From contig JAIUCV010000001.1 in the NCBI GenBank assembly GCA_026724425.1, positions 72,001-136,000 on the forward strand: a stretch of DNA of 64,000 nt, written 5' to 3'. Shown piece after piece: positions 50,953 through 63,284 of this stretch. The DNA comes from Erythrophleum ivorense (Eukaryota > Streptophyta > Magnoliopsida > Fabales > Fabaceae). The stretch's first letter is position 1, and each line of letters begins with the position of its first letter. Made by a program: the position numbers and the translations under genes. The notes below the pieces were generated by a model. That model searched no databases, was not told the DNA's origin, and saw only the letters and a list, made by a program, of their open reading frames with translations.

Positions 50953-51058
50953 AGGCTTTTTGACGAAAATAGACAAAGAAAAAAATCTAACTTTTAAAAC
51001 TTATTCCCTAAATATATAACTAATTTTTTTTTAAAAAAATGATATGGTCCGCGTCCCA
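50953..51058 (+). repeat. MULE left terminal inverted repeat
   Basis: Begins GGCTTTTTGACG. The block CTTTTAAAACTTATTCCCTA and AATATATAACTAATTTTTTT is mirrored at the right end. Confidence 0.75.
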
Positions 51059-51094
51059 ATTAAAAAATATATATATATATATTTTTTTTTTTTG

Positions 51095-51125
51095 AGGGAC
51101 GCGGAGCCTGTTGCTCCACGTCCCT
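51095..51125. repeat. GC-rich perfect-stem hairpin in the MULE left arm
   Basis: AGGGACGCGGAGC, loop CTGTT, GCTCCACGTCCCT: 13-base arms with one mismatch (C opposite A). It stands out in an otherwise AT-only arm. A related palindrome (GGGACATG...CCGTGTCCC) is in the right arm at about 57473-57502. Confidence 0.7.
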
Positions 51126-51683
51126 ATTTTTTTAATTTTTTTAAAAAAGCTGACCCCCATTTTGGGAGTCAAAAAAAATATTGAATTTTATATATATACG
51201 TAGACCCTTTGCCGAACCAGCCATTCTCATATAAAAAATTGTGTTCTCCCTCCTTCATTTATTCTCTCATTCTTCTTCTTTCATTTTAAAATATTTCTCT
51301 ATCTCCTTTTATACTCATTATATATAATTATTCTGTCTCCTTAAAGTTTTGCATTCAAGACTTTAACATTGAAGCAGCTATCGTCTTTGTTTTTAGGTTT
51401 GTAATTAATTGTTATATAAATTTTTTAATTTATTTTAATTTATTATTAATTTTTACATTTTTCGTTTTATGTATTATTTATTTTTTAAAATATATTCTAA
51501 TGTTATCTTTATTTGTGATTTTTAAGTGTTTGTATACAGTTACTCATTGTATTTATATGTTAATTAAAATTAAATATTAATATTAATTAAGAGTAAAGAT
51601 TATAAAAATGAAATAAAATTTATAGAGTATTAATATATTATGTTCAATTGTTATTTATACACAAACACTGAAAAAGTTTTTCA

Positions 51684-54034
51684 ATGAGTATAATAAAAGA
51701 GATTATATGCATTTATGGAAATGGAAGAATTTTAGAGACCAATGAAGAAACAACGTTTGTCTGTGACAAGCCCAAATTATTAAGAGTCAATACCGATATT
51801 GGTCTTAAATAGTTAAAGAATGCGGTTGGAGAAAAATTACGACTTCAATCAAGACAGTATGTATCTGAATTAGTGTACCGATACCCACAGTCACTTAATC
51901 CAACTTGGTATTTGCCATATATATTAAAAAATGATTCAGATATCCAAACTATGTGACAAGTAAACCAAAACTTTCCATCTCAATTGGGGGCACCAGAATT
52001 ATATGTGCACATATCAACTAATGATGTAGCTTTAAGTGTGGAAGAGAATGATGTCAGTGAACGGGTGACAAATCCATGTGCAACTCAGATTGATAGACCT
52101 GATGAGCCAGTTTCTTTATTTGGCTCTTATGTTGGTGATGTTCATCCATTTCAGGCGCAACCTTTTAATTCTCAACAAATGTCAGTCATCAACGATGTAT
52201 CTCAGCCGAGTTCATCTGGATTATTAATGTGCAATATTAATCCTTTAAATCCTCTAGATGTAATCAAAGATATAATGGATGAGTTTGAGGCAGAGGATGA
52301 ATATGATGCTCTACCAAATGATAATGAATATGGAGAAGATGATGTGGATGGTATTATTATTGAAGGAGATTCAGTCACTCCGTTAAATCAGTATTTTGAT
52401 CGAGCATTTTCCTTTTTATCTCAAATTGACAATGCCGATATGAGTGAATTTGAGATGCTTGACATGGAAGGAGTCAGCAATTTGAATGATGATCAGGAGA
52501 TGTATGTTCGTATGCAGTTTCCTAATAAACAGTCAATTAGTCGTGCTGCAAAACTGTATTCAGTCCGCACGCATCACACATTCAAGGTACACCAGTCATT
52601 AATAAAGTACGTGGAGTATCATTGTCCAGAATACGGTGTACGATACAACTGGAGGATAAGGGCTTGTCAAGTTAAATGAGGAAATGGCTAGCGAGTAACG
52701 AAATATGCAGGCCCACATAGTTGTGTTTCTTCTATGTTATCACAAGATCATCCGAAATTAGACTCGAATATAATAGCATCGAATATTATGTCGATGGTCA
52801 CAGAAAATCCCTCTATTTTTGTTCGTGATATTATTGAGAAGATACATAGCATTTTCGGCTGTATCGTATCTTATAAAAAAGCATGGTGTGGTAAACAATG
52901 AGCAATTTCAATTGCCTTTAGGAATTGGGAGCGATCATATACAGTTTTCCCTAAATGGTTATCTGCTATCTAACACTTCAATCCAAGCTCATACTTTGAA
53001 TTTGTCACTAAAGAATACCCACAAACAACATCAGATACAACAGCGACAGTTATGTTTCATAGGGTGTTCTGGACCCAAAAAACGATTAGCAACCACCTCA
53101 CGCATATCACATGTTTTATTTATGGCATATTGCAAGTAATTTAAACACGATGTTTAGAACTTGGTTGAAGAAGAAGTTTGTGAACATCGAATATTTGAAT
53201 GAGTGCCATTTAGTTGATGAACAGTTGGTGCAGATATGACAGTTACATTCAGCAGCTGCAAATTGGATAGAGGACATACAAAAAAGTAAGTGGTCACGTG
53301 CATATGACGTAGCTGGATATCGATGGGGGCATATGACAATGAATTTAGTAGAGTGTATCAACAGTGTCTTCAAGGGTGTTAGATTCCTACCCATAATCAG
53401 TTTAGTCAAAGCAACAATGTATCGGTTGAATAGATATTGGATTGAGCAGGCACAGACCATATTTGTTCAAATATAAGCAGGAAGCTTATTTTCTGAGGAC
53501 ATCCACAAGAAAATTTCAATCATAATTGTAAAAGCATCTGCTTTATCAATTTGTTATTTTGATAGGAGGTCTTCAGAGTTCGAAGTTGAGGAACCATATG
53601 ATCCCTCAAACAAACAGTATGAGCGAACTTATAAAGTTAGTCTTACGAACCGAACATGTGACTATGGTGAGTTTCAACTCCAAAAATATCCTTGTCAACA
53701 TGTGTTTACTACATGTGCTAAGGTTTGTCATGACCCTTTATAATTTGTGCATAGCGTATTTCAACTCGAGACGATACTAAATGTCTACAAGATAGAATTC
53801 CGTCCAATGGGGGGAGAAACTTATTAGCCTCGTATAAGTGTACCTTGGTTGATTCCTGACCCTTCCATGGTTCGAGAGAAAAGACAACTGAAATCGTTCC
53901 GAATACGAAATGAGATGGATTGGCAAGAAAGCTCCAAAGACAACCAAAGATGTGGGTTATGTAGACAGATCGGATATAATCTTGCCACATGCCCCTCTCG
54001 TCTACCACAAAGATAAGCACATCAATAGGAGTGA
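51684..54034 (+). pseudogene. MuDR-type MULE transposase relic
   Basis: ATG at 51684; the frame carries two stops (near 51808 and 51953), then is open 51984-52679. The N-terminal part is acidic and variable. The MuDR N-terminal DNA-binding domain is near 52490-52679 (MQFPNKQSISRAAKLYSVRT, CPEYGVRYNWRIRACQVK). The DDE core is largely deleted or unreadable; its C-terminal part remains (AYDVAGYRWGHMTMNLVECI at about 53300). A SWIM-type zinc finger follows (CDYGEFQLQKYPCQHV at about 53650), then a CCHC-like knuckle CGLCRQIGYNLATC (about 53950). The order is that of plant MULE transposases, which cut at the inverted repeats. Non-functional. Confidence 0.82.
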
Positions 54035-54420
54035 ATTGAATATTTATTGTCCATCATGATTTGTATCAAAATTATATAGCAGAATTACTAAGCTATTTAA
54101 ATTGACGATGTTCGACTTGTTAATGATGTCTTATTAAATTGTCACCTTTGCATGATTTACGAAACGGTTGTGTATGAATTGTTAATCACTTATTTATAGG
54201 TGATAGTTCTTCCATATTTGTGATGTGTATAAGGGCTTATTAATGATTGGTTTGACTTCTCAGTGTTACGCTATTGTCTTCTGAGTTGATTTAATTTTAT
54301 TTACTCTGATATATGTATCCTTGTTGTATTACCATTAGCATAATTATTAATCATCGGTTAAAAGTGATAGTTTACCCATATTTAAAATGACAGATATTTT
54401 TATTTTTGGTCTCCACTATA
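54035..54420 (+). other. spacer between MULE transposase and PMD relics
   Basis: AT-rich. It could hold the 3' UTR of one gene and the start of the next; no motif is readable. Confidence 0.4.
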
Positions 54421-55962
54421 GACCCCCAACCGAGTGCTGTTCATCCTAGACCAGAGGATGAGTCCTTACTATATTTACAATCTCGTCACGTGTCCCAAGT
54501 TATCTGGCAAGGAATGGTGAGTTAAAAATTTACTATATCTTCTATTATTTATTTGGCTAAATTTATAACAGTTTCTTTAATACAATGACACAAGATGATA
54601 GAATTTTTACACATACAGCGAATAGCATAAGAAGATCATATTTTTGATCCCCCTCTGGCTATTGTCTCATATCTCGTACAGGCTGGTTTCTACAGTGTTT
54701 CATGACTCAGTCACTTTGACTTTAATGCCGTACTTGTGTCAGCCCTTATTGAACGGTGACGCCCAGAGACACATATATTCCACCTCACCAGGGGTGAGTG
54801 TATAATCACACTGCAATACGTCACTATTCAGCTGGGTCTACCATGCACAGGGCGTGCAGTATGTGGATGGACAAACTTCAATTGGTCACTTGTTTGCAAT
54901 GAGTTACTCAGTGTGATACTGCCTCATGGAACATTGGATGGACAAAGGTTGAGCATTCCTTGGTTGGCATAGACATTCGACAACTTGCCGATGATGTAGA
55001 TGACGATATTATTCGTCAATTCACTCGAGCACACATCCTATAATTGATTGGGGGGTATTTGATGCCAGATAGGACTAGACATAAAGTTATGTTAATGTAT
55101 TTGCCATTACTTACTAATTTTATAGAAATTGGTCAGTACAGTTGGGGTTCAGCAGTGTTAGCCCGTTTATATAGAGAAATGTGTAATGCCACCCATTATG
55201 ACAAGGTTAATATAGGTGGTTGTTTGGCTCTGCTTCATTTATGAGCATGGGACCGATTCCCTCGTCTTGCTCCACGAAGACCTCCACAACCCGATCCATA
55301 AATGGCTATCTACCCTATTTGACCTCCATTAGGCTTCAGGTATATACTTATCTATTTTTTGAATTGACTATTTTTTCGATAATTTATAAACTCATTTGTA
55401 TTCTTCTATCCTTTAATGTGGCAGAATGTTCCATAATATCCTCGACTGACGGTAGATGTTTTGCGGCAGTATAGGATATTGTTAGACTAAATGAAAGATG
55501 ATAAGGTTTATATTTGTGTAATCACTTATTTTTCATTTTACGATTATAACACAAAGTAACCATCTCCCTGTTTGCAGGTTATTTGGCTTCCATATGACTT
55601 ACCGGAGGTTGGCCAATTGATTCTGAAATATTGCTTAGCAATGTTTGATGTATGGCGTGCCTTTGTGCCTATATTATGCTTTTGTATAGTTGAGTGGCAT
55701 CATGCTGATCACGTTCTCCGTCAGTTCGATATGGTATAGCATATTCTAGAAAAATCATTTAATATAAGATCGCTGCATACTCTTCAATTACGCGGCAAGG
55801 TGCATAAAAACTGGCAAGAAGAGCATGTAATTTTTATTACAACATAGAATTCATGGCCCCAAGTAGTGGCACAAAACTGCCTTACTGATAGATCACTAGA
55901 TCGCGCGTCAAACTACATGTGTTGGTATTGGCAACATACGCGACGGTAGATCCATCCTGCTA
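54421..55962 (+). pseudogene. plant mobile domain (PMD) protein relic inside the MULE
   Basis: The PMD family (MAIN/MAIL proteins of Arabidopsis and many transposon copies) has an all-helical domain of uncertain biochemical role; host members act in silencing and meristem maintenance. Readable blocks: SRHVSQVIWQGM (54484), LVQAGFYSVS, ALIERWRPETHIFHLTRGEC (54750), TLQYVTIQLGLPCTGRAVCG, TFDNLPDDVDDD-like (54965), IGGYLMPDRTRHKVMLMYLP (55046), GQYSWGSAVLARLYREMC, CLALLHLWAWDRFPRLAP-like (55215), WLPYDLPEV (55575), and a C-terminal block YMCWYWQHTRR (55916). The donor-like GTGAGTTAAAA after WQGM (54519) suggests an original intron. Stops and shifts abound. Confidence 0.75.
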
Positions 55963-56359
55963 GTAGCACAAAATAAAAATTATTCCTTATCCTTCAACAT
56001 GCACTACACCAATTCAATTATTTAACAACAATTACTTAACGACCAACATTATATTGCCATAAATATATTTTTGGAATTCATATATCAGTGGCAAATATGT
56101 TTTAGCCAATAATAAGCATAATTATACTAGCAATCAAGCCCAATTGCAAGAAAAAATAAACCTAAATATTTTTTTCTTATTTTCTAAGATAGAGGCAAAA
56201 TACTTCCCACTAATTTCTCTTATGTTTTTGAAGCTCGCATCGCTATCTGTGCAGGGGTAAAAAATGCGCTGCTGTATATATATTTATATATTTTCTTATA
56301 TTTTGTACCTCTTATTTATTTAAAACGTTAAAATCTTATTGATTTTCAATTTTCTTTTC

Positions 56360-57330
56360 ACTAAATAAACATTATATTTTTCATAATGTAAATAAAAAAA
56401 AATTCTTTATACTTCAACAAATTTTATACAAATTTAAACAATAAATAAATAAACAAATATTTGAATTCAAAAATTATTTTACTAATTTTTTTAATTCTTA
56501 TCTGAATTATTTAAAAACAATTATTTATTATTTATTTTCCACAAATTTAAACAAAATCAATTAATATTTTTCAAAATGTCAATTTCTCACTACTACAAAA
56601 TTAAATAAATAATATATACAAATTAAGACATTATGATCTTCAAAATATAAATAATTTTTTTTAATAATCAAATAAATTTTTTATAAATGTACACAATAAA
56701 GACATTAAAATATGCTTTTAAAAATACTTTTATTATTTTTTAAACATTCTTGTTGGAATTTTTTTTAAATAACTATTTGAGCTTTAATTTTTATACATTT
56801 AAACAAAATTAATTATTGTTCCTCAAACCTTAATTTTTAAGAACTACAAAATTAAATAAATTATATATACAAATTAAGACATTATATTTTTCAATATATA
56901 AATAAGCATATTTTTTAGTTGAACAAATTTTATATAAATGCAAACAATTACTAAATTATAATATAATTTTATAAATACTTTTCCTAATTTTCTTAAATTC
57001 TTATCTAAATTTTTTTAATTATTATTAAATTTTAAAAATTTTAAAAATTAATTGATATTTCTTAAAATATAAATTTTAACAACTATAAAGTTAAAAATAT
57101 AAATATATATATGTTAAGTTAAAACTTTTTTTTAAAACTTTATGTATAAAATTTTAAAAAAACTATTTATATAGTTACAAAATAATTTTACCACTTATAA
57201 AGTTACAAAATTATTCATTATATTTTTTAAAATGCAAATAAAATTTTTTTAACTATTAAAGAACTTAATACAAATTTAAATAATTAATATACAAAAAAAT
57301 AATTATTACAATAATTTTATAATTTTTTAA
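56360..57330. repeat. AT-rich imperfect tandem repeat in the MULE right arm
   Basis: A block with ACATTATATTTTTCAAAATR followed by TAAATAA and a CAAATTTTATACAAATT piece recurs at about 56368, 56629, 56878 and 57216, spacing about 250-340 bp. Coding capacity is nil. Confidence 0.55.
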
Positions 57331-57499
57331 AAATTTTATATTAAAATTTAATATGACCCATGGATATACTCATTAACCCACGGGTTGACCCATGGGTTAA
57401 AGCTGATCGGTCAGACTAACCCTTTCAGGGTCATTTAATTTTTTTTAAAAAATAAAATAAAAATATTTTATTTGGGACATGAAACTATAGGCTCCGTGT

Positions 57500-57602
57500 C
57501 CCATATTATTATTTTTTTAAAAAAATTAGTCATATATTTAGAGAATAAGTTTTAAAAGTTATATATATTTTTATTTTTTTTGTATATTTATGTCAAAAAG
57601 TC
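57500..57602 (-). repeat. MULE right terminal inverted repeat
   Basis: Reverse complement begins GACTTTTTGAC and contains CTTTTAAAACTTATTCTCTA and AATATATGACTAATTTTTT, matching the left repeat. Confidence 0.75.
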
Positions 57603-58003
57603 GAAAAGAAAACCATACAATTTCAAAATAAATTTATTAAATAAAAGGATAGACGTCATGTCAACCTTGACATAAAAGGTTGGCTTCTTTCCAATTAAGA
57701 ATACTATATATAGATTTTTTCTTTTTTTGGCCAAAGATATAAAAAGTTTATACTAAGAATATAAAAAATAATCTATTCTTTGTACAAAGTTGTTATCTGA
57801 GATAGAGCAATCGTGCACTAATTATTATTTTGAGTATTGATTAAGAAACAAAAGAACATTCTATCCCCCAAAAATAAAATAAAATAAGCAACAACAACGT
57901 TTGAACAAATCACATTATGCTAAGTTTTCTTTTAAATAGTTTTCAAATAATATTCGTTTGTGTGTGTTTCCTTGTATATGAGCTTTGGATCATATTAATA
58001 AAG
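57603..58003. other. AT-rich spacer
   Basis: Nothing recognised. Confidence 0.4.
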
Positions 58004-58325
58004 AGAGTAAATTTATGTAGATTTTATCTCAACTTTGTTAAAATTATATAAATTTTATATTTTTAAAATATACTTAAAATTCTTTTAAAATAAAAAATTA
58101 TTTTTAAATTTAATTTTAAATTTTTTGACTAAAATACCTATGATTAACCCAAAAATATATTTTTTAACTAAAAAAATTTAAATGATAGGTATTTTAGTCA
58201 AAAATTTAAAACTAGAGTAAAATATAAAGTAATTTTTTGTGTGAAGAAAGGTTTGTATATATTTCAAAAATTAAAAAAATTATATAATTTCAACAAAATT
58301 TAAAAAAGATTTATATAATTTACTC
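58004..58325. repeat. foldback element, GAGTAAATTTA type, copy 3
   Basis: Ends GAGTAAATTTATGTAG and TATATAATTTACTC are inverted; the centre is a strong palindrome (TTTGACTAAAATACCTATGA against TGATAGGTATTTTAGTCAAA). Same family as 4405-4851 and 31190-31567. Confidence 0.6.
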
Positions 58326-58749
58326 TCATAAATATTCATGCACTATACTTTATCCATATATTAAAAAATAAAAGTCGAATAAATCATATTTATACAACAA
58401 ATTTTGGTAAACTAAATTATATATCTAGCCCAATTGTTAGTTAATTTACTTTCAAGTCCAATACACTTAATGTCCATAATTACATCTAAGCTCTTGCTAG
58501 TATTAAAAGAATTCCATTATCTACACAATATAGTGCATTTCTTGGACATTGGCTAAATGGGCTAAAACTACTCAACTACTTTTGATCAACCACATGTGTA
58601 ACTACCACCCTCGTTTATAAGTAGGAATACTACCCCTAATTTAGATATGTTCATTGAAATCTTTGTTGTTACTTGCTAAAAACCTTTCTGTCTTAGGCAT
58701 CAAAGGTACAAAGCGGCGCCTTGCTTCCTTTTTGCATTGTTTGCAACCT
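58326..58749. other. spacer, nothing firm
   Basis: AT-rich; no coding homology recognised. Confidence 0.4.
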
Positions 58750-60227
58750 CTCTTTGCTAATTTCATAACTAGATTATTAGAGTGATTATTTGGTTCCAAA
58801 AATGATGCAATAGCACCAAGAGACCTTGCTGAGCATAGAAGTGAACCTAATGAAGAATACGGTGATACATTTCAAGCCCAAAGACGTGATTTGCAAATTA
58901 AAACCCAAGAGTTCAAGTCAAATGTCCTTAAATATCTATTGCAAGGCATAGGAGGCTCAATAACAAGAGTTAAGGCCCAAGCAATGAAAGAAGCCTTCAA
59001 TTGTTTGATTCATAAGCTTCATAACTTAGAGACCATTTATTTGAGTCAAGATGATATAATACCAGTAGGCATGCCCATTGGAGCGTTACAAGTTCGAGAA
59101 GCCCTCATCCATAAAGAAATCCAAATCACTCAAAAGCGCATGATTTAGGTCCGAATGACTCATGAAGGGATGACCTATGCTTAAGAGACCCAAATTGTGC
59201 TAGTATATGTCCAAGAACTTCAAATAGCTCAAGATAATCTCTATATTGGACATCGACCCAAGTTTAGAGCCCAATATCCATATTTGATTAATTCAGAACA
59301 TGCTAGACATCATTCAACTTTGGTAAATGATTTCATCATCGTTTCACAGAATTTTCAAATGATTAATGGGTCAATCTTGAATCTTAAACCCTCACTTTTC
59401 ACCTCGTTTTGGAATCATCCTTATTGGAGCTTCCAAACATGAGATAGAACTAATAAGAAGTAACACGTCAGGCATGCTGATCTTGGAGTTGAATTGGAGT
59501 TTAGACATGAGATCTCCTTAAAGATGCAAAAGTAGAAGTCCAAGTGGAAGCCCAATGTCCTAAAAAGAGTCCATGGAGCAACTAGATGTCAATATCTAAC
59601 ATGTTGAATGCCCAATGTAGTTATACACATATAAGAGGAATGCCAAGGCCCAATTGGAGTCCAATTACAAAAGATTAAGAATCATGTGTCAATCATGTGA
59701 TTTTTAATGAAGCATGAGTATCTCAAGTGACTACTTAAAGAAGCTGATTAGTTTTGAGTAAGATTTTTTATGATTTTTATTTATATTTATTTTTATTATT
59801 TTTAGGACTTGGTCAAAGAGCTTATCTTAAAGATTAAGTTAAAATTAGTATCATAATCTTATTTCTTAATTTTAGGAACTATTTAAAATATTCCTGATCA
59901 GATTTTAGAGTTTTACTTTTATTAGGATTTAAGTATTTTAGAAACTTTGCCTATAAAAGACTTTCTATTGTACTCTATTTTGAAGCTTATGAATAAATTT
60001 GAGTATTAGTTAATTTTTTATGAGACTTTTGCTTCTTTGTGTTCTCTGAGAATTCACGTGACTTATCAAAGAATTAGTCTTCCTCTGTGGCGTCTTGAGG
60101 CTAGGGTTCGAAGAGACAAGTTCTCTTAGGGTCTTTCCTTTGACTAACATTCTTGTTTTCTGGCCGGTCCCGGGTAAAGTGTCGTCTTGTTGAAAGTTCT
60201 TAGGACAAGGTTCCTAGAGGGTCTTGC
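58750..60227 (+). mobile_element. 3' end of a Ty3-gypsy-like element with LTR
   Basis: 58800-59150 reads NDAIAPRDLAEHRSEPN and then a GGSITRVKAQAMKEAFNCLI segment, matching the pattern (GPxTRxRAKKxxEA) found at the C-terminal end of many plant gypsy polyproteins. About 59450-60227 looks like the LTR: a TATA box CCTATAAAAGAC (59949), GAATAAATTTGAG, then a characteristic U5-like run (CTCTGAGAATTCACGTGACT, TGTGGCGTCTTGAGGCTAGG, GGTTCGAAGAGACAAG), ending TCTTGCATCA. No other part of the element is in the window. Confidence 0.55.
58800..59148 (+). pseudogene. gypsy polyprotein C-terminal fragment
   Basis: Open frame 58891-59148 (85 codons) with upstream in-frame sequence. The SITRVKAQAMKEAFNCLIHK motif is the only recognisable feature. 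Followed by stops. Confidence 0.5.
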
Positions 60228-60314
60228 ATCAAAAAACCAATTTTTCATTTGCATTATTTGTGGGAACTTACCAAACTTTTATAATGAAGTTCACTTTTTC
60301 TTTTTTGTAATGTC

Positions 60315-61110
60315 TTGAATGTAAACAGGGTCAAGCATTGCTGTTGTTGCTCATAGGAGAAGCAAAGGGTAAAGATCTCACATGAGAGGCAACAAACACA
60401 ATCAAAATCAACAAAATACTAATAGGAACTATGCCCTAAACCATCTTAACAATTTAGTGAAAGGCAAGGTTCCCATAAAGAAGTTTAATTTCTTCATAAA
60501 TCTTAAGTTCTTTTAGTAAAAGGCACTCTTTTTGGGAATTGAAAAACACCAAAGAGAAAATGTTAGATGTGAACAAATTCTCCTTTGAATCTCTCTCTAA
60601 GAAAAATCAACTCTACTAGCCTCCTTCCTCTCAAGTTTTCTTTTAAACTCAGATTGTCTTTCTTCTCATGCATAGTGTCCACACTTATAATGTTAACAAA
60701 ATAACTTTATAACGGACATGTCTCAGACACTAGCATAGGCGTGTATGTTTCGGGTAATCTTTCTTTCTCCTATGTATCATTTTGATTTGAAACAGCCACT
60801 TTCCTAGCATAATACCTTTAAGTCGAATTATCATGACCTTAGAATGTATGCTAAAGTAGCAATCACTAAATCATTTCTCCATGATGCCGTCAAAGTTATG
60901 AGGGCACCGATGAAAGATTTTTTATCCTTTTTGGGACTCACACAGCAATGAAGTAGGGATCTTTCACTTGCTTCCCATTTGCGGATTTAAGGCACATGTG
61001 GTATGAATCATATGTTATGGTGTTTCTCTTATTTTATAAGAGCGTATGTCGATTTTATTTGTTATAACACCATACAAACTTTAGTTTAGATACACACCGT
61101 ATCTAATCAT
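60315..61110 (-). repeat. candidate 3' LTR of the rightmost copia
   Basis: A purine-rich stretch on the minus strand (AAGTGGGAGGAT near 61117-61106) precedes it, as a polypurine tract would. Non-coding and about 0.8 kb. Its partner would be outside the window, so limits are tentative. Confidence 0.4.
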
Positions 61111-61480
61111 GAATCCTCCCACTTACCTTACATCTCTTGATGTTAAATATTGGAGAATTCTAATCTAGCCACAGGTATTATGGATGGTGGGAATTTATAA
61201 TTCGATCCTTTTTTATTGGTAGTAATTTGGATCTCATCTCGACCTTATGTCAAGGTGACATATAGTTTGTATTTCTTCTCTACCATATCAGCATTCTTGT
61301 TGCTTTACTGGTGAATACAAATGTCTCATCTTTGCCCACTCCACTTGAGTGTCAAAGGCGGTTACTCGTGTGAGAGAGTCAACCTTATCTACCTATACAA
61401 CATACTTGACATTGTATACTTGCACATACTTATTTTCAATAAAATAAATACACTTTATTTATACATAAACAATCATTACA

Positions 61481-63000
61481 TTATATCCTGCGCAAACCAA
61501 GTGATTTTACATGTTCAAGATATACATCTCTAGGTATCGGCTTGGTTAGGGGATCTATTATCATTTTACGCATAGGTATATATTGTACATTGACACTCTT
61601 CTGTGCCATTGCTTTTCTTATAAAATTATACTTTGTGTCAATGTGCTTAGTTTTTCCATGGTATTTGGAGTCCTTGGTGTAGGTTATGGCTGCTTGACTG
61701 TCACAGTTCACCACAATAGGATTCAATTTTTTACCACTGATCCCTAAATATTCTAGAAATCTCTTTAGCCATATAGCCTCTTGTACAGCTGCAGAGTATG
61801 CTATGAACTCAGCTTCCATTGTTGACAAAGCAATGCAAGTCTGCTTCTTACTACACCAGGATATGGCTCCATTATTTAATAAAAAAAATATCCTGATGTT
61901 GATTTTCTCTCATCCAAGTCTCCACCCCAATCTGCATCGGAGTATCCTACTAAGCACAAGTCTTTCCCTTAATAACATAGTGAATAATCAGTTGTGCCCT
62001 TCAAATATCTCAAGATTTTCTTTACAACTTTCCAATGTTTTTGTCCGAGGTTTGACTAGTAATGACTTACTAGTCTAACCGCATAATAAATATCCAGTCT
62101 TGTACACATCATAGCATACATTAAGCTTCCAATGGCACTAAAATAAGGAACTCTTTCCATCAATTTCTTTTCAGATTCAGTCTGAAGGTACATTTCTTGG
62201 CTTAAGTTGTCATATTTTGAAACAGGGGTCTTCATGGGTTTACAGTCTTTCATATTCAATCGCTCAAAATTTTTTTTAATATAATTCTCTTGTGAAAGAA
62301 AAATTAATTTCTTTGAGCGATCTCTTTGGATTTTAACTCCAAGTATGTATTCTGCTTCACCCATGTCTTTCATCTCAAATTTTGATGAAAACTATTCTTT
62401 TATAGTCAAAATTGACTTTAGATTATTTCCAGCTAACAGTATATCATCTACGTAAAGAAATAATATTACTATATTTCCTTCAAAGTGTTTAATGTAAACA
62501 CAATGGTCTTCTTCTATCATTTTAAAGTCATATGAGGTTATCGCTCTATGAAACCTCAAATACCATTGTCTGGATGATTGTTTGAGTTCATAAATGGACC
62601 TCTGAAATTTGCAAACCTTCTTTTCTTTTCCCTTTTCTATGAAACCTAATGGTTGTTCCATATAGATTTCCTCGTCCAGCTCACCATTCATAAATGCAGT
62701 TTTTACATCCATTTGATGTAATTATAGATCTAAACCTGCCACTATTGCCAGAATTAATCTAATGGAATTAAAATGTACAACAGGTGAGAAAGTTTTTTCA
62801 TAATCTATTCCTTCCTATTGTGTGTACCCTTTTGCCACTAACCTAACCTTATATCTTTTAATCGTACTATCTGATTTTCTTTTGATTTTGAGAACCCATT
62901 TATTTCCAATAGCTTTACAGCCATATGGCAGATCTACTAAATCTCAAACATGATTAGTCCTCATTGAATCCATTTCTTTTTCCATTTATCCTTAGCAGGG
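61481..63000 (-). pseudogene. copia reverse transcriptase and RNase H
   Basis: 62712-62392 holds LDVKTAFMNGELDEEIYM-like sequence (starts MDVKTAFMNGELDEEIYMEQ), SIYELKQSSRQWYLRFH and LYVDDILLAGNN with the YVDD box intact. 62373-62056 has MKDMGEAEYILGVKIQRDRS and SAIGSLMYAMMCTRLDIYYA. 61828-61481 has RNase H pieces MSTMEAEFIAYSAAVQEAIW, CDSQAAITYTKDSKYHGKTK, HIDTKYNFIRKAM, ending LGLRRI and stop at 61481. The frames are joined only by small shifts or stops. Confidence 0.85.
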
Positions 63001-63284
63001 CATGATAGAGCTTCTTTTATTGAATTTGGCTCTTCATCATCTTATGGAGTAACTATTAGTACTGTCCCTTTTATTGGAAATCTTCTTTTAGGCACACTTT
63101 CCTTGTTACTCCTCCGTAGTGGGGTTTCTGGTATATCTTCTTCTTCATAGCCTTCAATTGGTCTGCCGAAGCTCCCACTCGGATCAGCTGATTGAGATAT
63201 ATCTACTTGTTCCTCGTCAATTTGATATTGTGTCTCATAAAGAGATACAGTATGATCAACCTCACCCCTACTAAGAAATTTGCT

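Larger units (their letters stand above)
50953..57602 (+). mobile_element. Mutator-like element (MULE) carrying a plant-mobile-domain gene
   Basis: About 6.65 kb bounded by imperfect inverted repeats of roughly 100 bp (50953-51058 and 57500-57602). Inside, all on the + strand, are a MuDR-type transposase relic (51684-54034) and a plant mobile domain (PMD) gene relic (54421-55962), followed by AT-rich tandem repeats. Possible 9-bp flanks GAAAAGGAG / GAAAAGAAA agree at 7 of 9 positions. Both genes are broken. Confidence 0.75.
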
